Origin: Plecoglossus altivelis
Taxonomy: Eukaryota; Chordata; Actinopteri; Osmeriformes; Plecoglossidae
DNA: 64,000 nucleotides
Assembly (NCBI GenBank): GCA_036571765.1
Contig: BROE01000004.1
Span: 1,729,967-1,793,966, forward strand
Reading direction: 5' to 3'
Position numbers and translations under genes: made by a program. The first letter of the stretch is position 1. The number at the start of each line of letters is the position of its first letter. This document shows positions 47,701 to 61,600 of this stretch, in pieces. Below the pieces are notes generated by a model. That model saw only the letters and a list, made by a program, of their open reading frames with translations, did not search any database and was not told the origin of the DNA.

Positions 47701-49540
47701 TATTTTTAGGTATCAAGGGTTATGTGGAGAGATTTGTGGGACTAAATTAAATGGATTATCCATGCTACGGTATTATACTTATCCCAGATCGTGTTATGGT
47801 TCACTTTGTTGTTACCCCCTGGGAGCATAGCTGTTGTTTCAGTTGGCTAGTTAGTTACTGCAGGGTTGTGCAATTAAAAACCCGAACATTGTTCAACTTA
47901 GTTTAAGTAGCGGAGAGTTTTAGAGTGCAGACCTGATAAAGCTTGTTTATTTATTTTTGAACACATCAACAGTATAAACTTTCTAAAGTACTCTGTGAAG
48001 AACTGGACCTGAATGTGGTAGACGGAATATTGTATTCATGCAAATGAAACAGACTTTTGAGTTTATACCTCACAATTCTAGAGTGTTGAAGATTTGAAAA
48101 ACAAAATTCTGAGTTCTCTCGGTGCCTAAGAGACAAAGCATCTCATCTTGATGCTGTGACAAATCTGCACAAGTCGGCAACAAAATGTCTGGATGCAAGA
48201 GCTTGTTTGAAGGCAAATTAACATGTCACCCAATTTGTGAAATTGGCTGCAATCTGAGATTCTTGCTTATCGCTTCCTTTTGTTAAAGATTAATTTCCAT
48301 TTGGTCTGATGCCTTTCTGAATAGGGCAATGACTGCCTTCTCTGAATATAAATCGAGTTGGTCTCAGAAGCACTCATCAAACGTCAACAGCGTTCGAGAG
48401 TGTGTGGTCACCACAATGCTAAAGGTAACATGCACACTGGAAAACTGACTCATTATCCTTACATGTCAATGAGAGACCCACCACCTCCAAAAATCTATAT
48501 AAAGAGATAGCTGTTGACAGAGACAAGACAAAGTTTCAACACAATTTCCGTGACATGTTCTCTAATTTGAGGGATTAGATGAAGTGCATGAACTTGTAAT
48601 CTGAAATGCAAATATTCGGGTTATTTTTACAGTTCTATTTTGACCAACCACATTTTCTTTGTGCCGTCACGTAGGCCAAGTTTGATCTTTCTGTGACGTA
48701 AATGGCTTCAACTTTCCCCTACTCATCCTAATCAAAAGGGTCACAGTTCATGAGGACATACCCTTAGAAGACTTAAGGCACCAAAAGACAACTAACACCA
48801 CTGCCAGACAATCCTGTTCCTTGGAGCAGGGGAAGCAAATCCACCATTGGAACTCCTGCCCTAACCCTCAGACGAGACACAACACCATATGACACACACG
48901 ACTGTCCTCTCCCGTCCAGAACTGCCCGAAGAGCAGCAGAACACATTGTCTTGCTAAGAGCTTACTTAAAGCTGTGTTCGCAGAGTGCCAGCCCAGCTTG
49001 TCCAGATTGGTCGAAATTCAGAGACGGTTGGCTGTGTCGAGTCTGGTGGATTCTGGCGGGTGAGGGTGGAATTCAGCTTGGAGGTGGTGGGTGGGCGGGT
49101 AGGTGGAGGAGACAGCCAGGCAAAGGCTGACCCCAAGGGGTGACAGATGCTCTCCCCCAGAAAGCCACTAACAGGATGACGTTGGCGCTGTAGGGCCCAT
49201 GGGGGTAAAGAGGGATTATGTCTGAGCAGTAGATAAACAGATTATTCCCGAAACAGTGCCTACTTTTTTAACCTTGTCACTCTTGTCACACTTTGAAAGC
49301 ATCCACAATCCTTCAGTGGCTCCTGCACAGCCTCTAGCCATGCCCATCAGACAACGTCCTGGAAGTCGTACCCTTCGGCTGGGACAACTCGTGGCCTGAC
49401 CTCCGTGCGTGTGGAGAACCAACGTCCAGAGAACTAGTAATATATCAGGACCATGGAAGAGTTCACAGTCTCTTCGTGAGATAAAGGGACTCCACACCTG
49501 GATTGTAATTGTTAGTCTTCAGAAACACAACGCTTTCAAA
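44761..49540. other. Intergenic sequence and impg1 upstream region
   Basis: No gene recognised up to the impg1 start. A 148-codon plus-strand frame at 46221-46667 is unassigned and ends in a poly-T-encoded stretch, so it is not called. The last 2 kb presumably contain the impg1 promoter and any untranslated first exon. Confidence 0.45.
48496..48504 (+). promoter_or_regulatory. impg1: Candidate TATA box upstream of impg1
   Basis: tatataaag lies about 1.04 kb upstream of the impg1 start codon. GGATTA (CRX/OTX-type half-sites) occurs at 47617, 47753 and 48572 in the preceding kilobase. A TSS here would need a long or spliced 5' UTR. This is suggestive only. Confidence 0.25.
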
Positions 49541-49607
49541 ATGCCTTGGAAATGGGGACTCTTTATAGGGTTGTTCCTCTTTTGTCTACAGGCCTTCGGA
49601 ATGCCAG
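49541..49607 (+). CDS. impg1: impg1 exon 1 (signal peptide)
   Basis: ATG in context aaaatgcc. It encodes MPWKWGLFIGLFLFCLQAFG, a basic-start hydrophobic signal peptide, and ends in phase 1 at a GTAAGA donor. Confidence 0.8.
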
Positions 49608-52600
49608 GTAAGATCAAGTATAGATGACAGATTCACAGCACTTTCAAAAACCTCAAGGTCAGAAAAGATACAATGTTTTTCTTTCCAGCAGTCAGAGCGG
49701 TTTGTTGTTGTCTGAAAGGTTCAAAATAATCAACAATAGGGAATCAAATCAAGTCGGCCACGGGTGATTAAATTCTAAATTGAAAATATCAGGAGTTTGT
49801 GTTTGTTATTGAGTGTTTAGAATCAGAGCATGCAAGCATGCCCCACTCATAAAAACATATTACATATTATTACTGTCATGTACAGAACATCCCATTCAAT
49901 TATACTGTACAAAGTATTTTGATTGGGTAGGGTAGCCGATACCTAATGAATCAGATAGCTTCTCAATCACACTTGCGAACTTCCATCTATCTTGAAGATA
50001 ATAGCCCTAACACTCAACTGTAATGGTGATGGTGGAGACAATGAATGCCTGCTGTGATTGCATAACATATCAGTACCAGCTTAGTGATGTGATTATGCCT
50101 TGCTTCATGCTATGGTTGACACATAAGACCAAAGATCAGAGCTTTAATGCCCTGTTATATAAGGCATTTACAGCTGATAAAAAAGAATGTTTGTCATTGT
50201 CTGTAATGAATATATGGTAATTATCAGCAGAATTACAGTTTCTTAATTGAGTTGCCAAAATCAATCCATTGTAGATTTGAAGTTCTTGTTGTTTTCTGTG
50301 ATGGTTGGATAATTAGTGAATAAATAAGCATTCTCCTGATGGGAGATTATATTGGCCAATTGGCACTGATGCAAAAAGTAATTTGCAAATCTTGTCATTT
50401 AAAATAGTTTTTTTAATTGAAGAAAAGATATTGTTCGTTTTGAAGTGTCATTCCAAACTTACTCCATCCTGTCTTTGATCGTTGGCTGTTAGAGAGAAGA
50501 GGGGGAGACTTCAGGACACAGAGAGAGGCTGTCAACTCAGTGCATTTGGTTCGGCTTTTGAGGACAACGAAACCGACAGCTAATGTGCACACAGTCTTTG
50601 AGTTGGAGAGACATCGAACAAAGAGGTCTGCGATTTTCCACTCTGGGGTGAGAATCTGTCCACAGGAAACCATCAATGAGGTCATCGCCAGCCATCAAGC
50701 TTACTATAAGCTAAGAGGTACGAACTTTCCAAAGAAGGAGTCAAAAGGGTTAATACTAGTAGTTGTTTATCTCACGGTACCCTACTTTTAATACACCCAA
50801 AGGCATGTAGTCCATTGCTCTCTCCCTTCCCTCTCCAGTTAGTGGAGCGAAAAACAAGTTTCCGTCTGGAAAGTCCTTCCTAATTAAAGACAAAATGATG
50901 TGGTCCGTCCTGAGGCAAACATGAACTGCTGCCTTTGTGAGACAATTGATAAAACACAATTGGGAGTTTGAATTATAATATGACCTCAGGTAATGCAGAA
51001 TAATATAAAGTTTAGACTCTCAAATTGGAGGAGCCGGTAGAGTCTCCTTACATCAAATACATTAACAGTACAGTCATGTAACCCTGGCTCAAAATAGTGT
51101 TATCTACATTGTACAACATACACTCTGTTGTCTTATGATGCTTCCATTCTCATCCAGACTTTAAGATAGGATTTGTCTGGTTTTAATATTAAAATATTGT
51201 TTTGAATTTCACTGTGCGCACAGTTCTTCACGTAATTATGAAAGCATACATTGTTTAGACAAACCACTGAAGATAGGTTATGTGCACTGTCCACTGACAG
51301 TAGGACAGTCTAGAGGGACAAAGAACACGCTTGTTTTTTTAGTGGGCTAATGTTTGTTTAAGTAGTCGCAGTCAACCAGGATTAATTTGTAAGTTCGATT
51401 CTTCAGGGATACGGGTGTCAAACTACAAGAGTTGGATTTCTAAATGAGGTGGTTCATCGAGAAGATAATCAATGTCTTTCGGAAAAATGGCCGCATCCCT
51501 CCAGCTTAAAAGAACTATTGACATTTGTAGAGACGGTATTGATCTGCTGGAATTCACACCATGGGTGACTGGATTTAAAACAATGAGATCCTAATCCTAT
51601 GTGGATCTATATTAGCCAGTGGTGAGGTTTGTGATCTCAAGTGATAAGATTCGATTTCTAAAGGATTGTGTCTTCACAATTCTCTTGGGAAATGTAGTTG
51701 CAAGGTTTCCCCTGTTAGAAAACCCTTTAAATAAGGCTTTTGGTTCCTAGTAGAATATTGTCGCTTTAAAGGGAATGGTTTGCTTATTATGAAAGTGTAG
51801 GCTTTAGGTAGTATGAGATGAATCCAAATGAAGTACTTTGATTCCTGAACAGATATGTATTCAGTTTAAGGACTAACGTCTCGCCTTGCTGAATAACTTT
51901 TTTTTAAATTTTTTATCAGTTTGTCAGGAAGCAGTTTGGGAAGCTTTTAGGATCTTCTTCGACAGGATTCCTGGAACGACCGAATACCAGAGATGGGTAC
52001 ACACATGCCAGCATGACTCTGTCTGCATCTCTGACCTAGCCAGAAACTTCAGCAATTCAGAAGAGCACATCAGTATGGTTTACAAGGTAAGGACATATAG
52101 CACATCATTATCAACTAATGTACCTTGTTTGTCAATTTGACCACCATTATCCCCAGTGATTGGGGTGCAGATTGCATTTTAAGAAGAAATAACATGAATA
52201 AGGTGTCATCATTCTTTTGACGCAAGACAAATGATCAAAACAGATATGCAATCATTTCTTTATCTGTTCCCTATTCTGTAAACAGCCAAGAGTGAATGCA
52301 TCTGTTGATTCTATAGCAACAAGGTCTTTTTCTCCTTCTCACTCAGAAAAGCTGTTGACATTTGGTTAATTATGTATTCGTCTCTAGAGGCATAATGCTG
52401 CATCCATTATCACACACAGAAAGGCACTATCCATATGGCCAATTACACTTGATATTACATAAAAATACACACAATTACCGCCAGTCCTCTCATGGGGGCT
52501 CTACAGACAGTGAATGTTGTTTCACCAGTTCTTTTAAAATGTTATTTGTTGTTGTTTATGTGACTTGGGTTGTGTTTTTGATTCTGCTCCTACAGAGAAT

Positions 52601-55600
52601 GAACGTTCAGTACAGGAGGCCACAGTAAGTCTACTACACAGTACTTTTCACGTTAAACGCTGTTCGAAATAGCTTTTTTTCCCACAGCTTTTATTCCACT
52701 TATGTACACACTGTAATGTGCATGTGGTGGATGTGTCATGTGTAGATTCTGACTGAAGTGGTTCTAAATGGTAGTCATTAAAGATCTCGGCTAGCATGAG
52801 AGCTGAAAGGTGCTGCAATGTTTCAGAAATGATTGGTGTCCTTAATTCGAATAGTTAAGAAGTGTATGCATCACTAATCAGCACATCTAACAAGAACCAT
52901 ATTGCGCGTAACGACAAACTGGCGTACGTGCATTGGAATTTGCATAATTTTTAATTGACATCATCTGCTCTTTCGTCTGCAGAGAGGCGACGACGACGAC
53001 GACGACAGCAGCAGAACCAAGCACATCTGAGATAGCAGGTCAGGCTTCGTATGTAGATGTGGACGATCCTACACCTTTGTCTTTCACAGTTTTCATAACC
53101 GAGCGATGATGATTGGTTTAGGTGCGACAGAGGCTAAAGTTGTCTCCGAACAAGACGATCATGTGACCAGCAGTGCGGTTCCCCCTGATAGTCCTACTCC
53201 CACTCCAACAGTCCTGGATGAAACCCAGACCACCAAGGAGGTACAACACCACAAAGGCATTTAGTTCTGCTCACCAACAGCTTGTAGACAGACAAGAAAA
53301 GCTGACAGAAATAACATGGATTTATAGCCCGAACATCTGTAGTCTCACACTTCTCAGAAAGTGTGTTTGAGCTGTTAGCTTTGCTGCCTCACGATGTGGT
53401 AGTACTAGAACTTGAGCAGTACTCGACAGAATCGAGCGTTGTTGCGTCTCCCCGCTCCAGGACCCAGAGCTGCCCAACCTCGTGCCAGAGGAACCTGCTG
53501 AACAAATCATAGAGTTCAGCATTGAGCTGGTGGACCCAGGCTACAGGGAGCTGCTAGACGACCCAGACTCACCCCAGTATATCGATCTGTCTCACCACCT
53601 GCAAGACCAGGTGAGACACCGCGGAGAGCGGGCTAAACTCACAAAGCCTGAGCCGTAAATATTCTAACCAGTCCCACATTGATCATTCCAAGAGATCTAA
53701 GGCCAGTGGCAATATATATCTTGATTCCAGCTCACCAATCCTATATTCTACCAAGGCATCAGCTAACCCTGCTATATTCAGCACCACAAGGTGACTGTGC
53801 AGTCGTACCTGGCCCCATGGCATGAAAAAGTAGCTCACTGTAAAGAAGCTTATAGTAGAAAGTACCATAGGGTCATGTCGGAGAAAGGGAGCGGATTACC
53901 GTAGCTTCGTTTGGACTGTGAGGGAAAAGTATTTCATTCACTGACAGGAGATCATCCTCTGGTTGTAAGAACAACACAGGAGTCAATGAGGTGTCCTTTA
54001 ATTGAATCTGACTGAAGACGATTATCCAAATTGTGTATGGTGTACTAAATAGGTACTTACAGTTTCTCCACTCAAGAGCGGAGAGTGTGTAATTAAGGCC
54101 CTGTACACGAGCGTTTTATAACTTTGTTGCCCGGTCATCCTGAGATGATGTGCAAGTGTTCGCCTTCGTTAGCTGTGATGTGATATCGTGATATTGAGGC
54201 AGATCTCTCAGAAACTAAAAAAGGTTTCACGTCTTCTCTCTTCACAGATGCAACACGTTTTTGACAAACTTCCAGGATTTAAGGAAATCAACGTATTGGG
54301 AATCAGGTGAATTTTTTGGCAGAAGTATGAAATGTGTTTTGAAGTGCGAACAAGAAATGATGAAGCGTTAGCCAGCACACAGAGAGATACATCACAGCAC
54401 ACGTCCTGCATAGATGAGCGTGAGCATCTCCCATGTTGATGGGAAAATCCACCGAGCCTTCATCATTTCATCAGAGTTCATTTGGCTTGGCCAGAGTTTT
54501 CATTTGAATAGGTAATGAGCTCATTTTCACCTAAGCTGTGGCTGAAATTCAGTTGAAATGCCAATGACAGCCAGCGTTGAACGTCGTGTTCTGACTGACA
54601 AGCAGAACCACTGAGGCCATGAGACAGTGAAGCCAGTTCACAGTAACCCAAGTACATTTATTCACGTGGCAACATTGTTTTATTGAAAGGAAAAAAAAAA
54701 TATATATATATATATATATACTTATTGTGTCTTTATCACGATGCACGATGCACTATGTAAGATTGGCGTTGGCCTGTGATAATATATTCTTTTGAATGCA
54801 CAGGTGCATGTGCTCTCTGGCAATGAAATGAATGACAATGCAATGATGAATGTCATTTTCTCTTGTATGTAATTATAACAAAATACTAACTACTCGTTCC
54901 CTTCCCTTCTTCAAACGCCAGCGAGACTGAGGATACCGACGGGTAATTCAATTATATTGATGAGAAGCATCTTTAGCGGTAGCTAACTCCTCTGTGTTTG
55001 CGCTGGTCCCAAACTTCCCCATGTTCCTTCTGTTTGGCTCTGAATCTAGGCTGTGGAAGTGGGATGAAATTACCTTAAACACAAACACTCCCTCTGCAAT
55101 TACTGTGCCGTCTGTGCAGCGATGACAGGTCAATCTAGAAACATGGTCCATACTGTGCAATACAGGACTACTGTCAGTGGAAACAACACTTTTCTGTACA
55201 CTAACTCTTCAGGTAAACACGAGAGATATGTGGTTCAAAGTCTGAAAGGGTTGCTAATGCGCCCGTAATTCTCGCTATGATAGAAGCCAAGCAGCCAAAG
55301 GAAATTGCCTTCTGAATACAATAGTTGTCCCTTCAGTAATTTTCCTTCTGTGTAGTGTCTTGTGCTGTCACATCCAGTAACATGCCTGCCAGTCACTGGC
55401 CATAAATTCTCCTCTAATGTGATCGGGAATTCACAACTAATACAACCTTTGCCTGATAATCTCGGTCACGAAAACAGGAAAAGACACCACACTGAATATT
55501 AATGCCATTGGATAATGACATATTTGCACAGCCTCTATTCAAAGTACCCCATCCCACTTATCCTACACACAGGCTAAAACAGCGACAGCAAAGAGGAACA

Positions 55601-58600
55601 TCTCTGCATATTCCTGCTCTTGATGTCAAGTGTCTCACTAAAATCATTGGAAGTTCTTGTCATCAGGTTTGTATGCTGTGTGGTTCTGAATGTGATAACT
55701 CTTCTTGCTCCAGACCTGGAGGTGTGTCAGTACACTATTCCTTGGTGTTTGAGACCAACGCCCCTGACATCAGTGCAGACAGTTCTGATGAAGCTACAGG
55801 AACACCAGTGTCTGCTGGACCTAGCCTGCAGGACATGGTGGCTCAAGCCCTGAAGGAAGAAGCCTCCTTACCTGTGGATCTAGACTCGCTGAGATTTCAA
55901 CCAGGTTAGAGACCACTACCTGAAATTCCCCAAACAATAGACTAGGACAAGAATACAATTTTGCCTTTTTTTGTGTGTGTGTGGGGGGGGGGGGGGGGGG
56001 GGAATTTATTTGTGTGTGGGTGTGTGTGGGGTTATTTGTTTATTTGTGTATGTGTGTGTGTGTGGGGGGGGGGTAGAGGGTATTTCACAGTGAGAGTCAC
56101 TGTGAAAGAAGAATTCTGATGGCACTGTTTAGATATGAACAGTCATGAATGGCGATTTCAATACAATTGATCTACCTTGTACAAGTACACAAGATTAAAC
56201 AAAGCCAAAGTGCTTTACGATCAGTTGGATTATGGAGGACGTGATAGCCACAAGTCGTTTGTAAGAGTGATGTTGAACATCCTTAAACACTACCTTAAAT
56301 ACACTTAGAACGAATTGTATTGTATACGGTCAATCAATCAATGTAGCAATCTCTGTGATTGGCTACTTAGTGACAGCTTGAAACAATACATCTCCATACC
56401 AATTGTCCCACAGTTCTTTAACGTGGCATCTCTCCTGAAAAAGCCACAGGTCGTTGACCAGTCAAATGGTCAACTGTCCTTCCAGTGGTCATCGTCAAAC
56501 AAGGATTTACTTAATACCAAACAGGAAAGATAATAAATTATAAAACTGCTCCCTCTGATCACGTGAACTCTCAGGTCTCCCAGAGTTCACGTCTCCTAGT
56601 TAGGTGTCGTAAAACTACAAGTGGCCTCTCTACCAAATGTTAAATGAGTAAAATGAACATACATTGTATCAAGCTTCTTAACCAACTGTAAACTTCTCTT
56701 GAAACGCTTTTATTGTTACCATATTCTAGAATCCCACCACATTACCCTGCCAAACACAGAGATTAGTCCTACAACTATTGGATCAACAACTGCTGAAGTG
56801 AGTAATCAAACTGTATCTAAATTGTGTGTGTGTGTATGTATGTATGTATGTATGTATGTATGTATGTATTAAGAACATACACCGTATTCTTTGTTTTCTG
56901 CGTATAACAGTAAAGAAATGTTAATGTAATTTCGTTCTTTTATGCTTGTAGTCTAGTGAGCCAGATTCGCACAACGACCTTGAAATAGCCACAGCCGATC
57001 CAGAACCCAACGTAGAAAAACCCCGCTTGGAGCTTCCACTCAGCCCTGTGGAGAAGGAGAATGCTCTGGTGACTCTTCTGGATCCCACAGCTGACCCTGG
57101 CGTGGACGAAAAAACCGCCTCCTCCGAGGCAGCCCAGACAATCAGCACCGCTCCACCCACCAGCTCCGAAGACCTCACTGAGTCAGAGGAGGCAGATGGC
57201 GAGAGCCAACCAGGACCAACCAGTGAGCCGGAAGAAGAGGTGCCTTTTATCACACACATGATCGAAACCATTAAAGAGGGAATTGGGGAGCTTGTAAGAG
57301 ACTACATCCCTACCCCACCCGCGACCTTCGTTGCTAAACTGGAAACCGAATCTACGGACGTCGACCTTTCTCCCAATGTGATATCAGAAGAGGACCTTGC
57401 TCCTGTTACTGAAAGCGATCCCAGTATGGAGGTAAGCATGGAGTTTGTGTCTACAGACACTCCTCTGATGCTACTTACCACCATGATCCTGAGCCCACCT
57501 GCTGAAGAGGTTGACACCACACCTCCTGTCACCACGCTGTCGGCCATTACAGATCAGCCACCTACCGAAATGATTGGCGACCTTCAAAAGGAAGAAGTTC
57601 TTAATGTAATACCTGGTGAAGAGGAGACAGAATTGGGGTTGCCTAGTCCTGGTGGAGGCCCTGTAGAAGAAACTAGTGTAGAGTCTAAACCTGACGTTCC
57701 TGAGCTTGTCAAAGAAGAGGAAGTTGGGGTTATAGATCCAGAGGCTGACATTGTAGAGCTCGAGGCTGTGGTTATAGTGCCAGAGGACGAAATTAAAGTT
57801 ATAGAACCTGAAGTTGAGGTTATAGAACCTGAAGTAAAGGTAATAGAACCTGAAGTTAAGGTTCTAGAACCTGAGGTGGAGGTTCCAGAACCTGAGGTGG
57901 AGGTTATAGAACCTGAGGTTGAGCTTACAGAACCCGAGGTAAAGGTTATAGAACCTGAGGTGGAGGTTATAGAACCTGAGGTTGAGCTTATAGAACCTGA
58001 GGTGGAGGTTACAGTACCTGAGGTGGAGGTTGTAGAACCAGAAGTAAAGGTTCCAGAACCTGACGTGGAGGTTCCAGAACCTGACGTGGAGGTTCCAGAA
58101 CCTGACGTTGAGGTTACAGAACCTGAGGTAAAGGTTATAGAACCTGAGGTGGAGGTTACAGTACCTGAGGTGGAGGTTACAGTACCTGAGGTGGAGGTTG
58201 TAGAACCAGAAGTAAAGGTTATAGAACCTGAGGTGGAGGTTACAGAGCCTGAGGTGGAGGTTCCAGAACCTGACGTTGAGGTTCCAGAACCTGACGTGGA
58301 GGTTATAGAACCTGAGGTGGAGCTTATAGAACCTGAGGTGGAGGTTCCAGAACCTGAGGTGGAGGTTCCAGAACCTGGCGTGGAGGTTCCAGAACCTGAG
58401 GTGGAGCTTATAGAACCTGAAGTGGAGCTTATAGAACCTGAAGTTGAGGTTATAGAACCAGACGTAAAGGTAATAGAACCTGAAGTGGAGGTTCCAGAAC
58501 CTGAAGTGAAGGTTATAGAACCTGAGGTGGAGGTTATAGTACCAGAAGTAAAGGTAACAGAACCTGAGGTGGAGATTATAGAACCTGAAGTGGAGCTTAT

Positions 58601-61600
58601 AGAACCTGAAGTTGAGGTTATAGAACCAGAAGTAAAGGTAATAGAACCTGAGGTGGAGATTACAGAGCCGGAAGAGGAAGTTGAGATTGAGTTTATTGAA
58701 CCAGAAGAGGTTAAAGTAAAGGCAGAAGAGGGGATGGAAGAGAAGGTGTTTGAGGCGCCCAAGATGGAGGACGGAGAGGAGACGTCTGAGCCAGCAGCTC
58801 CAGTTCCTATAACGGAGCCAGAGGAAGACGTTGGGGAAGACGTTTCTGAACCTGAAATCCCAGAGCCAGATGTTAAGGATGAGGTTTCACTGTCAGCGGA
58901 GGAACCAGAGGTTGAAGTTGTAGAGATTGAAGATGGAAGTAAAGATGGAGGAGAGGTTATTGTGCACACAGCTGAACCAGAGACAGATCTAGAAGCAACA
59001 GAAAGTGCTCTAGATGAGAGCGTGGACCACAAACTTGAGGATGTTACCGAGCCTCCAGCCGAGACTATTAAAATCATTCAACCCGTGGACGAGAACATCC
59101 ACATAGCTGTGGATGCTCTTCAGACGATTGAAGACACGGAGGCACAAGAAGTGGGAGGAGAGACGGACTTCCTTCACCCAGTCGAGGAGGGCGACAATCT
59201 CCCTGTTGGGCCCGGACAGAGAGAGTCTTTGGAAGAGGGAGAAGTTGAGCCAGAATACGTTGGCTATGATGATCTCAGCCCTGCGGGGGACACACAAGAT
59301 GCTGAAGTATCGCCAGAGACGGACATCGTTGACCTTCAGCCTGGTGAGCAGTCGACTGCTCAACCAGTAACACATGCTGCAGGTAATGATGTGCAAGCTA
59401 TCACAGCTGTTTGAACTCAGTATAAAATGCCATCCAGACAGTGAGAAAGCACAAGGCAAAGAGAATAATGATGCAATTAAAAAATGACTTACTCCAATAG
59501 AGCTGGGAAGTTACGTTACAGCTAATAATTACAGACCATCCCATGGAGAAGAGATTACTGCTCTATTTTAGGAGTGAGGGCTGCCTGCTGATAAATGTTC
59601 AGTCCTGTTTATTATTTGATGTGGAGCAAACACAAATCTTTTGACACCTTGTTAATTACTAGGGCTCACACTGCCGAGAGACATATTATCATTAAGACAG
59701 AAGATTGATTTTTTTTCATAATTGAAAAATAGAGTATTTAAAGGATGCTGGCAGCATAAAGACATAATCTTTTTGCTATTTTGGGATGACAGTAGAAAAA
59801 TAATAAATTCTATGTACAGTATCAGGGTGTCAGGCAGTTAGCAATGGGCAGACATTTTATATTATGAGCTAACCATGTGATTGATTACAACAAAATTTTG
59901 TTTCTCATCGCATATTTAAAAGAGGTGACAACAGCTGTAGATCAGAACACGTCAGAGAGCAGGAGCCCTGAAGAGACGGATGAAAGCGATTCATCCGTGA
60001 TTGAAGAGATTCCTGTCACAGCTGGGTCCATTCTGGATCCCATTCCAACCCCACCTGCAGATTCTGTCTCTGTATCTGAGATACCCCCCACAGAGCCGTT
60101 TATAGACAGCGGGCTCTTCGAGGTGGACGAAGGGGAACGAATCGGCGAGGATGTGGACGAAGACACAGAGCAGCCTGGTGTGGTGGTTATAGATGAAGAA
60201 CTAGAGGAAGTGGACTTAGAGGACGAGGAGGGAGAGACCGATGGCCAAACAACTGCACCTCAAGCCGAAGAAGAATCACCTTTAGATGAGGTTGTACAAG
60301 ACCTGGCCACCGAACTAGACCAAATAGACGTGGTGAGCACAGAGACCGTCGACCTGTTGGACTACGGTAGCGGACACTCGTTTAGTAACGAAGAGCATCC
60401 ATTCGAAACCACGGCATCTCCACCTCTGAGGTACCTGACCACACCTTCCATGACGACCGCCAGTAAAGGCAGGGAGTTGGTGGTCTTCTTCAGTCTGAGG
60501 GTCACAAACATGAGGTTTTCAGACGACCTCTTTAACAAGACTTCCCCCGAGTACAGGTCTTTGGAGAACACCTTCATGGAACTGGTGAGTAGACATACCT
60601 TTTAGTAAATATACGTTCAACTGACATCTTCGCCTTGAGAAAGAGTAAGAGAACGCTTCAGGCATCGAACGCAGACTGTTACTCTAAGGGGCACGCCTTC
60701 TCCTCGTCATCTCAAATTTCTATATCTTAAGTTTGGCATCATTAATAGTCTTAGACTGATTCACTCTACCAACTGACAATAACTTCAAGCTGAGACGAAT
60801 TCAATACAAGGGCTCATTATACAGGGAAATGAGTCATCGAAGATAACGAGCTGAGGAGAATTAAACATGCAGTTGGGGATGTTGTCACTGGAACAAGCTG
60901 GCTTTGCCCTGAGGCCTGTATTGTACCTAAGGTTTCCACCATGTTGCCTCACAAAACCACAGGAGATAGAAACCAAAAGAGCCTTAGTCTCAAATGAACT
61001 GAGATATCTCACTTTTTAATGTGCAGAAATGTTATACAGTGTTTGCTAATCCAAGAAGATTTTTTTTTTTTTACACACTGAGTATTTTCGCAGATAGAAA
61101 AACGTTTTTTTTTCTTCCCTCGACCAAGTGTGCCCTGTTTGATCCACAGCATTAATACATATCTAATGAACTTTTTATGCAGCAAGATTGATGTTAGTGA
61201 TGTAGTGAAAGATAATTTTAATAACCTGAGCACAGTAAATGACTGCTTTACAAAGTTGATTCCAAATCAATTTAATGTAGTTTCACAATTAGCAATTTAA
61301 TGAGTACTTTGTATGGATGGTTGCATAACAGATGGTAAAATGGTAGAAGAAAATATTTTTAAAAGCAATTACTGCTGTGACTTGCTAAAAGAGGCTAAAT
61401 ATCTATTGTAAACACCTGTTGATTTGTACTATAGTCCTCTTAAACTGGCCCTATTTCACTTATTACACATTTACCAGAGACTGCTGATTAGACACATTTA
61501 TTAATTTAATTGATTTATGCGGTAATGTCACGATTTACCGTTGACAGATTATGAAAAAAACGTCAATACCTTGATGTTGTTTTTCAGTTTTCTCTGCTCC

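Noticed and set aside
57584..59077. 497-codon minus-strand open frame opposite impg1 exon 12
   Set aside because: It is the antisense of a 21-bp repeat; a period divisible by three without an antisense stop stays open automatically. Its Ser/Thr/Gly repeat has no start context or splice support.
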